Positions 22,796 through 36,601 of a stretch of 64,000 nucleotides of DNA are shown piece by piece. The translations under genes and the position numbers were made by a program. Origin of the DNA: Chrysoperla carnea (Eukaryota; Arthropoda; Insecta; Neuroptera; Chrysopidae); the NCBI RefSeq assembly GCF_905475395.1, contig NC_058339.1:60769172-60833171 (forward strand), given 5' to 3'. The notes under the pieces are model-generated. The model was not told the DNA's origin. It saw nothing but the letters and a program-made list of their open reading frames with translations, and made no database searches. Each line of letters begins with the position of its first letter. Position 1 is the first letter of the stretch.

Positions 22796-22837
22796 CATGA
22801 ATTAGTATTTTTATTTTTATACAATGTATATATATGA

Positions 22838-23140
22838 AATACAGTAGAACCTGCTTAAGTGAGACATTAAGGGATCTACAAATTTTTCTCAATTATAAAT
22901 ATTTCACTTATCCAGTGTCTCAGATATCTAGGTATAAATAAATATCTGCCTCATTTAAAGAGAGTTCCGTTAATAAAGGTCAGATTATTACTTATTTCAG
23001 TTATAGAAGTGCGATTAATAAATAAAATAACGTATTATCAATATCATTGCTGCTACAACAATTATGAATACCGTGGCTTCGCTGGAAATTTTGTGCCTTT
23101 TCTTTAATCATCGGTCCACTTATTCAGGGTATTCTGATAA
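22838..23140 (-). mobile_element. pogo/Tigger-like transposon remnant
   Basis: The right-hand end (in minus reading) encodes GPMIKEKAQNFQRSHGI, which resembles the CENP-B-type helix-turn-helix of pogo-like transposases. The left end on the plus strand starts CAGTAGAACCTGCTTAAGTG, a pogo/Tigger-like terminus. A second copy with the same two blocks is at 51795-52165. Internal deletion leaves no intact transposase. Confidence 0.6.
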
Positions 23141-23224
23141 ACGTCAATACAAAGTCTAGTTGTCTGGTATTCGACACCGTCTATACAGGGTACTTCAACT
23201 ATTATCTCAATCAATTGTTTATTA

Positions 23225-23768
23225 TAACATGTATATATGAAATATATATAGTATATTAAGTTTAGCCCCAAGTTTGTGACGCTTAAAAATATTTTTATAT
23301 GTGTTAATAGAATCATCTAATTAGTCCATTTTCGATTGTCCGTCCGCTCGTCCGTCTGCGAACACGTTAACTCAAAAACGAAAGAAGACATCAAGCTGTA
23401 ATTTTTACAGCGCACTCAGGACGTAAAAAGTGAGGTCGAATTCGTAAATTAGCAACAAATATCAATTGAGACTTGGGTTCGTAGGACCCATCTTGTAAAC
23501 TGTTAGAGGTAGAAAAAAAGTTAAAATGTAAAAACTGTTTCTTATCAAAAAATAAACAACTTTTGTTTGAAACATTTTTTTTGTAAACATCACTGTTTAC
23601 TCACGAGGGCACATATTAGATGCAAATTTGGATAGTATGTAGTATATGGGAAAATCAGTTATGTATTTGTGACATGTACGTATGTGTTATGTGATGGAGT
23701 ATTCAACACTGTCTATAAATGGTATTTCAACAATTAATTTAGTCAATTGTTGCTTTTCACTTGTTTAA
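23225..23768 (+). repeat. Dispersed repeat family R1, forward copy
   Basis: Contains AAGTTTAGCCCCAAGTTTGT, GCTTAAAAATATTTTTATAT, a CCGTCCGCTCGTCCGTCTGC block and GTTTGAAACATTTTTTTTGT, in the same order as the neighbouring copy. It follows the pogo-like remnant closely. Non-coding. Confidence 0.78.
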
Positions 23769-24225
23769 CACTGAAATTGTGCTCCTTTACCTCTACATTC
23801 AATAGTCTGTGCTTTTTGACAGCTTAGCAAAATCAAAATATAACCTTTAAAATTTCACCCGTCAAATTGAGACAAATTTTGACCTAGTTTCACTGTTTAT
23901 AAGTAAGTTTCAGGTTTTTAGCTATTGAATTTTGTTTATTTTTTTAGTTTATTTCCTAACCGCGTGAATAGATTTCTAACGTTTATATAGCTAAATAAAT
24001 TGCGTATTTAACATTCATGTAACATTCAAAACCGTTCTTTTATTTTATCTTTAATTTTAATGGAAACTTATAAAAAAAAATTATGATCATTTAGTGTTTT
24101 TTGTGTAATTACGTGATTATGACAAATTTATAATGTTAATAAGTTGTTTATTTACAGTGATAAAATAGATGTACGTTTTAATGGATTGGTTTGGAAAATA
24201 CTAATGGTTTGTAAAATTAGTTCGA

Positions 24226-27200
24226 ATGAAAATGTATAGTCTCTTTAAAAGGTATAAAATATTTTATTTTAAATATCGAGTACTATTTATTGAAACTTAA
24301 GACCACCTTAAAACTATGCTTAATACTAATTTGTTAAATATTTTAGATGCGAATTTTACTCAAAGCCAATTCAAGATTTTGTACGATATTTAAGTTCAGC
24401 TGAAATTTCAACAGCTTTAAGACCATTTTACTTCGCTGTTCATCCTGATTTGTTTGGTCAACATCCTAATCAAAGAGTAATTATGTATTTATATTTATTT
24501 TTTTTACGATAAGGCTATTCGGACACTATTGTGTATCTAACGGCTATCTGACGTTAACGCTATATTTAGCGATTTTTCGGGGAGAGTACGATAACTGTGG
24601 CGCTACGATTTGACTTGATAGAATATGGTTAAACATAGTAAAACAAATCGAAAATGAAGAGTACCAATTTTCGAGTTTTGGCTTAGTTTTTGAGTAATCG
24701 ACTTTTAAAGCCTACATTTGTAATTACACATAAGTATGACAATTTTTTAATGTTGATTCGTTTAAATTTGGCATGTTCCTATGGATACTAAATTTTAAAA
24801 CTAATATTTTGAAAGAATTCTGACAAACATTTACATATAACTTTTTTAATATGTCAAATTAAAACTAGTATACACTCACTATCTACTTTAACTGGTGAAA
24901 AATGATTTTTCCCTGTGAATGTGATTGCGTTCTTTAATGACTTTTTGTTTAACCCTGTGATGGCGTGTATTTACTGATCCTCAGAAAATCTGAGAAAAGC
25001 TAAAAAACTTAGATAATATTCTGTTCATGCTAATTATCTACTCCAAATTATCATAACTTAAGACTCACGTTAAATACACGATAGTGACTGAATAGCCTCA
25101 CCTATTTTTTTAAAATTTCAAATACCATGATGAAACATTTTTATATTCACTTTTATAATAATAATTTTAAGAATGTAGAAAGAATGCAGCCAAAATGTGA
25201 GAATTTTACATTTTCTTGAAATATTTACTAATTGACTTTTGTGAATTTTTTCCAGGAAGTTAATGAAAATTCTTTAAAACAGTTAAGCTCCTTTTTAACC
25301 GCTGTACAAAGTAAAAAACCAATAAAGCCGATGATCGTACCTTTTTATGTACGAAAGAAAAGAAATCGAGGTAATTATAAATGTTAAAATACAAAAATCT
25401 GTTTATACGATGTTTAAAATTTTTTAAGGTTCTTTCAATCTTATAAATATCCAGTTAAAAAGTAAAGATACGCGCGAAGTGATTTTAACAATTTTAAAAG
25501 CTTGTGATTTATCTACAACATTTGTGAATCAATTACCACCGCCTCCAAAATCGGTGAAAACAGAAACGACTACTGGAAATTACAAGAGTGATAGTAGCTT
25601 TGTTCACGATATATTTGCCGACATACAGATAAAAATTAAAAAAAAGGCCGAAGAGACTACTTTAAAGTGTGTACGTTTTAACTTAATTTTACAAAAATAC
25701 TTGTATTAATTGAATTGTTATTATTTCAGAAATTGGTTAAATAAAAATTCAGAATTAGCTAAAGAGAGAACAGATGCTGAACAGCCAATCGTAGAAGAAA
25801 TTAATCGCCTTAAAGAATCTTTAATAGAAACATTAAAATTGAGGGCAATTAAATGGGAATGTGGCTGGAATATTTCTCATTTTCGAGGATGTTTAGAAGC
25901 CTTTCAGTCATTAAGTAATCATTATCCAGAGATATTGAAAAATTTAGAAGGTATGTATTATATTTTTAAATGTAAATTTATGGCAAATATGTGGTACTCC
26001 AATATTTTGGTTCATTTTTTATTTAGGGGTTATTTCGCCACTCTGAGCTCTAAGCTATAAGCTTGTCATTCAAGTGATAGAAACTCTGTTTTATATTCCT
26101 GCTGAACGAAAAGGTTCGATATATGCTCGATTAATGTTGGGAAATATTGAAAACTTATGTTTGAATTGTTCAATATTTATAACAACAAAACTTTCAAAAA
26201 TTGAAAACGTAATATTAAAACTGGGACGATTATGATATTCGTGACGCTGCGATTCGACTGGTTCTTACAAATCTTATTAAAATAAAACGAAAATAAAGGA
26301 TACAATTTTTTGAATTTGGGTTTATTTTGATTTATTAAAACTTTTTATTTCAAGTATTTTCCATTTCTTTGTTAGGTTTTACGTACTGTCGATCTAGTTT
26401 AAAATTCTCAAAAAATAATATTTAGTGTGATTTAAAAAAAATTGTCTAGAAATGGTACCCCGAATTAGATTTTAATTTTGTGATTCATTCACTCTCTGAT
26501 CCACGGGTTGCCACTCACGGGCTGTGAGTTTTTTTTGCTTTTTGTTACTCTTTATTTTCGCTTTATTAGGCTATAAATAGGCAAATATCTCCTTAAAATC
26601 GTGGCGACACGGATGTTAAAAGTTATTATTCGTAGAAATATTATTTGGAGATCCGTCAAAGGCAAATGTAATGTTTCTCATTCAGAGGCAATTAAAGCTT
26701 TGTAGGACGCAAATAAAGTGGCTAGGTAAAATAGATCAGAGGTCGCTCTAAAAATGTAAATCAGAGATCCTTGATAGATAGGTGAAATATGTGTACCAAT
26801 GTGTACAGCTTTTGGCTCCTAATGTATAATTTAATGGTTTATTCTTTTTTAGGTCGAACTATAGTATTTGCACCATTTACTGGTGTTAGTATGGAAGGTG
26901 ATGTATTGCTTAATACCGGAGATGTAAGACATAATTGGTTAGATGTAAGTTTACAATATTGAATTGCATATTAACAAATGCATTTTGTTATTGTTGAAAA
27001 TACTGAAAATTTAACTTAAATTATTTTTTAGCTACTAAGAAATGTCACAAGTTATGATTTACTACTAACGAAAATACCATCATTTGAAAAAGCTGTGTCG
27101 CAAGTATTGTTAAATATAAAAATTGGTAGAAGGTATTTGAAAGATTTATAAAGTATGTTACAGAAATCCTTAGCCACGAAAAATATCTCGTTGTTTAAGT

Positions 27201-29407
27201 TAGAAACGAAAAAAAATGTTAAACGAAAGTTGTTGAAAAAACCTGGAATTTTGTTAATTCGAATTCGTAACTAATAACACATAATCACTTTTTATATAAT
27301 TATTCGTTACCAAAAAATATACTTATTTTATTTGAAACATTTTTTCATAATATTTAAATCAAATAAATTCAGCAGAAATTATTAATAGAGCGAATTTTAG
27401 ATTTAAATTCTGTTTTAACCTACGAATATTTCGAATTTTATTTTATAAGGAACAACGCTTGAATTTAAAGTGATCTTCTTTATTTTATAAGTGATGAATT
27501 TGGATTGACTTTTAAATGACCTTGCAGGTCAAATATTTTCCTATATATAGCTTATCCTTCAAGCTTCTTATTAAATGGTGACTAAAGGCTTCTGCCCTCT
27601 GGAAAAAAGGAAAGCACTTTAAATTATAAAAGATAAAAAAATTCATAATTAATTAAGAATATTTTATTTTCAAATCATTTTCTATCTTTATTTGGTATGT
27701 TGAATTAAGGGAAGGGGAGAGGTAATTATATTTATTCGTGAATAAAAATGTTTATTTGTTCGTGAAGTTTCGTGAAGATTTGTTGTTGAAGTTAATTATA
27801 TTTGTTCGTGAAGTTTCAGTTTTAAATTTTTTTCGAAGTGGAAGAAGCGTTATAAATGCCACCTCAAAATTATAAAAAGCATTGTTTTAAAGATTTTCTT
27901 CTGTAGCATTTGTCCCCATTTTAGTTATACCATTAAGCGAATTTTGTTGTAATATATTTTGTTATTTGTAGAAAATTTATGCCGAGAGTCATGGTTGCTG
28001 AATATGAAAAGCATCTTGTTACCATTACTACGACTTTAAATGATTATAAAGGCCTTTACAAATATCCAAAAAAATGGCCAAAATCTCTAGAAAATTTTGA
28101 AATTGTTATCGAAACGTAGGTTAAAATTCTACTTAAAGCATTATTATCAAGAAATAATATAGTTAATGGTTAATTTGCATATATATTAGTGACATATCTA
28201 GGTATCGATATTATTTGTTCCCACATCGTTCAGTTACATTCAGTACTCTTGCAGGGTAGTGATCGACATTAAAAACGCCAAATGCCAGGAAATAGTTAGG
28301 GAAAATGATAAAAATACTCTAAATTCTCTAAAATCAAATTCTAAAGACCTAATTTACCATCCAATATCTCGAATTGTGAATATCTGCATTATTTTTACAC
28401 ATTCTTCACTTTTTTTTATTCAGAATATGACGCTAACAGACATTTCTGTATTTTTTGTTTTTCAGAAACTTAATTATTTTAGAGTAATTATTTTAAGATA
28501 TTTTTCAAACCTTAGCTTAACAAGTACTGAAATAAAACAATGTTACTGAAACATTATTGATATGTATGCAAAAATTAAATTTTTTAACAGATAATTCCAA
28601 AACTAGAAAATATTGTTCTTTGGATCTATGTTTGTTATTAACTTGGTTGAAAAGTATTCTTTAATTTTATTATAGGGAAGCTGGTCCATTAACACTTTCT
28701 CCAACTGGTCAGTTTATTGTACCTTCATCTTGTCCTGGATTTCTTTTGATTGATTTTATATCTGAAAATTTAGAAGAAGCGAAAAAACGTTTAGAAGAGT
28801 ACAGTAGGTATGTATTTACAATGCATTTAAAATTTGTTCGATATGAACCCCCTCCCTACAGTTGACGAAGATCCTACCCGATTGAATCTACAATAAATCA
28901 TATAACGGTTAACGAAAGTTTTAACAATCGAAACAAACTTTGTATAGAGTTCATAAAATGCGCTAAAAAAAATTCTCTGAACAACGAATGATTTTTAAAC
29001 CCCGACCCAAAACTAGAGGTTATTATAAATTTGACTGCTATGTGCGTCTGTCTGTGGCACGATAGCTAGTTTCAAGAAACTCAAAAAGGCGGTGAAGGGG
29101 AGGGGGTGTGGTTTATTTAACTTTTGTAAATTTTACTTGTAAAAATTAGTTTATTTGAGTGTGTATTTTTTTCAGAGATAAAGAACTCGAAAAAGAATTG
29201 TATATTCTTGTTAAAAAAGAATTAAAACTAAACGGCTTACATAAGGATGATGCTATAACACCTGAATTGATGATTGCATGTTGTAATCGTTTGTTAGAAA
29301 ATAAGAATGATTTACAAAACTTTAATAATCTGAATTTAAACATTACTACTTATTATTCGGTTTTAACCAATGGTGTTGTATGTATTCCATGGAATTGGAA
29401 TTTTTAG
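24226..29407 (+). CDS. TCAIM: T-cell activation inhibitor, mitochondrial (TCAIM) homologue, complete, ten exons
   Basis: Exons: 24226-24251, 24347-24476, 25256-25370, 25429-25666, 25730-25950, 26853-26944, 27032-27132, 27972-28115, 28676-28807, 29176-29407. All splice in frame to 1275 nt, 424 residues. Diagnostic stretches are LRPFYFAVHPDLFGQHPNQR near residue 45, IKWECGWNISHFRGC in the middle and the end GVVCIPWNWNF. They match vertebrate TCAIM, which localises to mitochondria; its biochemical role is poorly defined. The FAVHPDLFGQHP stretch is J-domain-like (HPD). The start was chosen because ATG 24226 gives a short basic N terminus (MKMYSLFKR) and its donor AG|GTATAA fits the phase of exon 2; an alternative first exon is possible. 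A poly(A) signal AATAAA is at 29454. Confidence 0.92.
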
Positions 29408-32400
29408 TTTAAACCAGATAGAGTGATATATGTCTTGTGATTTTGAAAAACGTAATAAATTTAGATGTACAAACGAATTATTTTAGAATAAATAAAGTCA
29501 CAATTACATTTATATTTGGAATTATTTTCCCTCAAATTTTTACTTTCACGTAGACGAAAAATATACATAAATATACCTAATTTTGTATGCCTATATTTCA
29601 TGATTGCAGTGAAAGAAAAGAGGGGGGGGGGTTGTATTGCAAAATTTATTTTTGTTTGAAAATGGTTTTTAATACAAAAAAGTTTTGGGCAAAATTTTGT
29701 GTTCTTTTGATTTTTGAATGGCGATTTTCTTTTGATCTCAGTACTTTCCTGGCTTGACATTAGGCTAGTGTGTTTTAAGCAATCAAGAGTTTAAGTTTTA
29801 AGCAATCAAGTGTTTAAGTTTTAAGCAAATAAGGCCCCCTACAACGAAAAAACTCAAAGGATACATAATTATATATTATATCTAGACGTTTTTAGACGAG
29901 AACTCGCTTTATTTTAAGCCAGATATTTATTTAATAGATTTATTAACTGCGGATTAAGATATAGCGTAAAAATGTGACCTTTCTACTTAGAGAAACTTTT
30001 GTTTTAACGTATATGTGTCAACAGTAGATTTCGATTTTGTATCAAATTGCATTGAATAAATTAAGTATTAGAAGAATTGTGGAGTGCCTGAACTAATTCT
30101 AGAAGAATCAAAAGACTTCGATATAAAAACAGTTTCGTTTAATTGAAGTCTGATTTTCTGGCATCGTTGATATTTTTAGTTTGTAGTTCTTGATATGTTC
30201 AAGAATATTTTTAAGTTATGGCTTTCCGAAATTATACCTTTCTAAGTTATGGCTTTCCGAGTGTTTGGGCTCATTTGGCGTTGTGAGATGTGAAACAAAA
30301 TGGAATACATATTTGCTTACCATAGCGTGGCAATTAACAAATGGTAACTAACGTGACTTCCGTTCGGTTTCCATTACTCCACGCGTATTTTACCTATATA
30401 TATATTTTTCGCATCAATACAAAATTTTTGCGGCCAAACATTTTTTCGCGTTAAGCTATGGAAACCGAGCAAAAGTCATGTTAAATTGCCAAATCACGTT
30501 ATCTTAGGATCCTCTTTAAATCGTGTTTTTGCATTGTCATTAATGCCCTTTATAAGTTTGCGTTTTTAACATATAAATCTTATATTGAAGTGTTTTTAAA
30601 TGTATGCATTATTATGTAGTTAAAACAATGCTAATTTTGATAAGATTAATTTGGAAAACTAATATTCATTAGTTAAAAGTATGACACAAATTTTCCTATA
30701 AAGAGAATTATAATAAGCGGCACTCGTTTTTTCCATAAAATATATTTAATGTGATGGTATGAATGACATATGTGTTAAGAAAATGTTTTTCTTATGTAAC
30801 TGATTTTCTCAAAATCTTTAGGCATCATTATTTCAAAAACTATGGTGTATATCCAAAATTTTACTCTTAATTTTTGTCTAATTTTACCAAGTTCTAACAG
30901 AATCCACCCTCAAAATTTGAGACGTAAGTCTCAAATATTTTCATTCACTCATTTTTTTTTTTGGAATGTCCTTAATTCAATTCATATTTCAAATATTCTG
31001 TGAAAGTTTACAATTTTGCCTTTCTCTTATAATAATAATGTTGTGTGTGAAATATTTTATTTACATGTGCAAATTGATATATTTATTGATTTGTTTTTCA
31101 TGTATTTCATAAATATTTCCCCTAAAATTGTCAAAAAAAGGGATCGGCATCATACAAAAAAAAAAATATGCACATAAATTAAATGAATAAGAATTGATAT
31201 ATCAATGACACAACAAACAACACACGAAGCAAAAACCACTGAAAAAGCAAAATATTTGAAAAAAATCACATATAGAATTGATGGTCGGTAAACGTCAACA
31301 AGAGTTACGTTATTCAATGAAATCAGTCGGCATCTCTTAATAATTTACAATAAATACGTATACAAAAGTTTTTTTAGGTATATTAAGCAGGTAAGTTCTA
31401 TATATTAAGCCATCAATAACATATTATGATTTTTTTTTAATGTTTGCCGCTGATATGTGAATAATATAAAAAACGAGATTTTTAATTTCTAAACTTTTTT
31501 GATATTTTTAAATTTAAAGAAATGAACTTATTTACATAAAGGTACTTTAAAAATTACTTCTTTTTACACTTTCATTAACTCTTAGCTCATTCAAATATTT
31601 TAGCAAAAATTACAAAGCATAATTGTTTTTCTATACCAATTGCGGATCCAGAAAAAGCAAGGTGGAGACATTAGGAACCCTAGGAACATTTTTCCCTGAT
31701 TAATTCATAGACAAATACGATAAATTCTGAGGTATCAATTAAATAATTGGTCCGAAAATTTCACCTCTGGTATCAGTAGGAACCGGATAAAACACGTTGC
31801 AATGAGTATTAGAAAATGCTACGTGTCCGTGTATTTGGAGCTTAGTGGAACCACGCCTGCCTCAGCGTATGCAGCAATGCATTCGCGATAACTAAAAAAC
31901 AAAGGGGTCTCTTGATAGAATTTGCTTCAGGCCCCTCGCTAGCTTAATCAGGTATTGCCTGGTATATGATTTTTGTCAAAATTACCCAAAAGAATAATTT
32001 TAACGAAATTAGATACAAAAATATTTTGCCCTTTAAAAAAATCGATCGAGAAAATAACAAAAAAAAAAAGTTTTATTTGAAATTTGATGTAATTTGGTAT
32101 AAAGGTACTTAATTCTGACTCAAGAAATACAATAATCGGGGTTATTTAACGGGTGAAGAGTTTTTGAGATATCGCCTAACATTTTGTACTGAAAGCTATT
32201 ATTTCGGAGCGAGTCTTAAGATTTCTAAAAAATGCTTATTAAGTAAAATGAACTTGATTTTTGTGTTTTTTGATAACAGCAAGCTCAGGTGTATCAATCA
32301 ACGAAATTCGCGCGGAATATCACCACTCGTATCCGAATGTGGTCGATATTTCAGAAACTACTCATATAATCTTCAAAGAGATCAGATTTTTGGGTAAAAT

Positions 32401-34422
32401 CTAGTATCGAGTGAAGAAGGCGTTTTGGAATCATTCCTCGTATAGTTAATATATCAAAAAATACTAGCCCAATTGTTAAAGGACTCCATTTTTATAATTA
32501 AACCATGCATATATGAAATATACATAGTATATTAAGTTTAGTCCCAAGTTTGTAACGCTTAAAAATAATGATGCTAGGAAAAAAATTTTGTCATAGCTGT
32601 TCATAAAATCACCTAATTAGTCCATTTCCGGTTGTCCGTCCGTCTGTGGACACGATAACTCAAAAACGAAAAAAGATATCGAGCTGACAGCGTACTCAGG
32701 ACGTAAAAAGTGAGGTCAAGTTCGTAAATGAGCATCATAGGTCAATTGGGTCTTGGGTCCGTAGGACCCATCTTGTAAACCGTTAGAGATAGAACAAAAG
32801 TTTAAATGCAAAAAATGTTCCTTATAAAAAAATAAAAAACTTTTGTTTGAAACATTTTTTTGTAAACATCACTGTTTACCCACGAGGGCGTTAATTAGGT
32901 GCAAATTTTATAGTATGTATTAATATAGGAATATCAGTTGTGTGTGTGTCTATTTAAAAGTGAATATCTTTTGTTATTTACGTGACGTCAAAAAAACAAA
33001 CGATTGCGCATCAACACTGTCTATACATTTTTGTATGTGTTATGTGATAAAGAAATCAACACTGACTATGCATGGTATTTCAACAATTAACTCAGTCAAT
33101 TGTTTCTTTTCACTTGTTTTTCATTTAAATTTACAGAATATCGCCGATTTTTGTTGCAGCTCACACGTCTGTGCGTACAATCCGTCTCTGGCAGCAGTTG
33201 TATTTTGTTTTTATTATAGATATTTCATTTGTAATTATTTTCATATTCATAATTTGAAGTAATGACAGGAACATATCTTGAAGGTTTAGTCAGTTTAATG
33301 GATGAGGTTCTTTTTATTTGATTTGTAGTCAACATATTTTTGTGGTAGTATCTATATTATTTAGAATGCACAGTAGGATCGAGATAGCAGGTAGCAGCAA
33401 TGTTTTACAATCTGTGTAACATGATCGTTCATTATGATCGATTATTTAATGTTTTCTATCATAATATCAAAGAAAACAAACATACAAATTTATTTTGTTT
33501 ACATTTACAGTAGAATCTGGATACATTGACGTAGCTAAGGAGTTTATTTAAGAAAGGAAAGCGTCCATCTTGCCCCTAAAATATCCTGTGGATCTTTGAA
33601 AAGTTACATTTTTTTAGGATGTAAAATTTTTGGATTTAGGAATAAATTGAACCGAAGAAAATTTCTATTATAGTGTCCCATTTTTGAACACAAGGGTTAA
33701 AAACTTCGAAACACAACCAACTCTATAATCGACAAACTCAACCCCAAAAATTCGTAATCACTACAATATTCCTGGTCTATAAAATTTTCGGTCTATTTTT
33801 TCCATGTCTATTTTTTCCGATTACCAAAATTTTTGTTGTATTTTTCTCGTGAATCTTATATTAACGCTTTGCGTGGAGATTATCAAAAAAGAAGTGTTGC
33901 TTTTTTGAAGCTCAAAGTTGTATCTGTTGATACCATCAAAACGACGTAGAACTTTTGAAAAATAAAAATTTTTTAATCAAATTTTTCTACTTTTCGATTA
34001 TTTATAATCAGGATCGTTCTACAGTTCTCACTAAAGTAAGTATAATACTATCTGGTTGAATATCGGTATTTCAGATAATTATTTATTACTTAAACTGTTT
34101 CTCTTGCCCATCCCTTGCTAAACTAATTCTGGGATTTCGACGGATCTGGTGTTTTTTATCTCTTAAAGAGCCATTTTACTTTTTATTGTTTAGAGGTCAC
34201 TTCGTTTCCCAAACAGCTACTGCTTCAAGAAAATTAATGATTTTTATTGGTCAATATTTATAAAAATAAATATTAGCCGTTGTTGGAACAATAATATTAT
34301 AGTAAATTATTTTTATGTGGAAAAATAATATTAAATTATTTTTCGGGAAAAACGGCGTTGCAAGAATTACGTTTCTTTCGTGCCAAAATTTTGTATTCAA
34401 GAAAAAAACTTGGATCATTATA
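29408..34422. other. Intergenic DNA between TCAIM and the Polinton
   Basis: No coding exon was recognised in about 5 kb. It holds an R1 repeat at 32500-33118, a GGGGGGGG run near 29624 and otherwise AT-rich unique-looking sequence. Open frames here lack recognisable protein features. Confidence 0.6.
32500..33118 (+). repeat. Dispersed repeat family R1, forward copy
   Basis: Starts ACCATGCATATATGAAATAT, then AAGTTTAGTCCCAAGTTTGT, CCATTTCCGGTTGTCCGTCC, GGACCCATCTTGTAAACCGT and TTTGTAAACATCACTGTTTA. It ends near AGTCAATTGTTTCTTTTCAC. This is one of the most complete copies in the window. Non-coding. Confidence 0.82.
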
Positions 34423-34428
34423 GCTCTA
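34423..34428. other. Target-site duplication, left (GCTCTA)
   Basis: GCTCTA directly precedes the element's first bases AGTAGAAGAG and is repeated at 49226-49231 directly after its last bases CTCTTCTACT. A 6-bp duplication is the Polinton/Maverick hallmark. Confidence 0.93.
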
Positions 34429-36364
34429 AGTAGAAGAGTCAAGCCGGTTTCAGCGCAGTTTGACCTCAAGTAACCCCGGATGGTACACTTTTCAAAAAAG
34501 GGCAAACCTAGGTGAATGTTGGAAACCTCAGTTGAAGGCGAAGTTGGAGGGGATAGATGACGTCATTGACCAATAGTAAATCAAGATGGCGTTGGGAGGT
34601 GTGGTGGGGGTGAGGAATGACATAAACGGGGCTTGACCAATAGTGGTGGGGAGTGAACGGGGGGGGGGGGGGAACGTTGACATCATGTACGTTTTGGCCC
34701 AGTTGGATGGTACACTTTTCCAAAAAGGGCAAACCTAGGTGAATGTTGGAAACCTCGGAAGTTGGAGGGGATAGATGACGTCATTGACCAATAGTAAATC
34801 AAGATGGCGTTGGGAGGTGTGGTGGGGGCGTGGCTGACAGAGCGTTAGTGTGTTTCTTGGCGGAAGTGGGGCTTAAAGTGGTGGGCGCGGTTTTGGAAGT
34901 GGGGGTTAAAGGGGGCGGGAATTGGACGTTAGATGAGATAATCGAGCCCACTTTCAGCCCAGTTGGATGGTACACTTTTCCAAAAAAGGGCAAACCTCGG
35001 TTGAATGCGAAGTTGGAGGGGGGACGTCATTGACCAATAGTAGCGCTGTAAAAATCAAGATGGCGTCGGGAGGTGTGGTTGAATTGGTGGGGGAAGGAAT
35101 GGCTGCCTAAGCATTGATGACGTCATTGGCTTTGACCAATAGTGGCGGAGAGTGAACGGGAGGCGGGACGTTGACATTAGTCAGCAATTTTCAAGAATAT
35201 GTTAATTTGACCTTGAAAAATATTGTAATTTAACACTTTAAATATACATGATAAAATTCAAGACACGTGACCGGATGTTAATATTTTTTTTTTTTATTGA
35301 ATTAGCAATGTAATATGACACTTGAAATTTACATAATAAAAATACATGTTCAAACTTGTTTGAATGGACTTTGATCTTAAAATAATTTTACACGTGTCAG
35401 CTATTCTCAAAAATATGTTGAAATAGATTTGACCTTGAAAAATATGATATCATCATCTTGTAACAAGTTCAAACTTGTTTGAAATAATTTTACATGTGTC
35501 AAAACACGTGACCGGATGCTAATATTTTTTTATGATTAGCAATGTAATATGACACTTGAACGTGTTAGATAATAATTTGCAAATCTGAATTCCAAGAAAA
35601 GAATATTATGAGTCAGCAATTTTCAAGAATATGTTGAAATAGATATCATCTAACCTTGAAAAATATTGTAATTTGACACTTTAAGTATACACGATAAAAT
35701 TCAAGATACGTGACAGGATGTTAATATTTTTTTATGATTAAGCAATGTAATATGACACTTGAAATTTACATAATAAAAATACATGTTCAAACTTGTTTGA
35801 ATGGACTTTGATCTTAAAATAATTTTACACGTGTCAGCAATTTTCAAGAATATGTTAATTTGACCTTGAAAAATATGATATCATCATCTTGTAACAAGTT
35901 CAAACTTGTTTGAAATAATTTTACATGTGTCAAAACACGTGACCGGATATTAATATTTTTTATGATTAAGCAATGTAATATGACACTTGAAATTTACATA
36001 ATAAAAATACATGTTCAAACTTGTTTGAATGGACTTTGATCTTAAAATAATTTTACACGTGTCAGCAATTTTCAAGAATATGTTAATTTGACCTTGAAAA
36101 ATATGATATCATCATCTTGTAACAAGTTCAAACTTGTTTGAAATAATTTTACATGTGTCAAAACACGTGACCGGATATTAATATTTTTTATGATTAAGCA
36201 ATGTAATATGACACTTGAAATTTACATAATAAAAATACATGTTCAAACTTGTTTGAATGGACTTTGATCTTAAAATAATTTTACTTTAATCATCATCCTG
36301 CTACAAGTTCAAACTTGTTTGAACATGTTCAAACTTGTTTGAACATGTTTAAACTTGTCTGAAT
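34429..36364 (+). repeat. Polinton left terminal inverted repeat
   Basis: Two parts. The outer 34429-35190 is GC-richer and built of about three tandem modules. Each has GGATGGTACACTTTTC, TGACGTCATTGACCAATAG and AAGATGGCG. The inner 35190-36364 is AT-rich and built of a unit of about 240 bp with CACGTGACCGGAT, AATATGACACTTGAAATTTA, GTTCAAACTTGTTTGAA and ACCTTGAAAAATAT blocks. It mirrors 47001-49225. The right copy is about 290 bp longer, mostly because it holds more inner units. Open frames inside it (for example 34830-35033) recur in both repeats and are not treated as genes. Confidence 0.92.
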
Positions 36365-36424
36365 TCCAAGAAAAAATAATTAGTTTGAATTACGATTATA
36401 AAAATATCAAATTACAACTTTTTT

Positions 36425-36450
36425 AGTGGTGGGGATAATGCTATAAAAAG
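36425..36450 (+). promoter_or_regulatory. Candidate promoter of the Polinton polymerase
   Basis: AGTGGTGGGG (36425-36434) lies 7 bases before TATAAAA (36442-36448), just inside the left terminal repeat and about 350 bp before the polymerase start. The same box-plus-TATA arrangement occurs before the minus-strand genes at the other end (46911-46932). An arthropod-type initiator TCAGTT is at about 36497, farther away than usual. Confidence 0.45.
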
Positions 36451-36532
36451 TGATGTACGTAGCTGTTGAAGTATCTCTTTTGAAATTCACCTTTGCTTCA
36501 GTTAGTTTTTTCCGCATATATTTTTTACGTTA

Positions 36533-36535
<3 letters not shown>

Positions 36536-36600
<65 letters not shown>

Positions 36601-36601
36601 T
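36536..36601. repeat. (ATT)n microsatellite
   Basis: A run of about 20 ATT triplets upstream of the polymerase gene. It creates the spurious poly-tyrosine frame at 36450-36683. Confidence 0.97.

Noticed and set aside
28259-28549. 96-codon frame in a TCAIM intron
   Set aside because: It lies between exons 8 and 9, which splice in phase without it, and its composition is low-complexity.
34508-35033. Open frames in the GC-rich left terminal repeat, repeated at 48621-49146
   Set aside because: They follow tandem non-coding modules, read equally on both strands, and are proline- or glycine-rich by composition. The identity of the two copies follows from the terminal repeats being copies.
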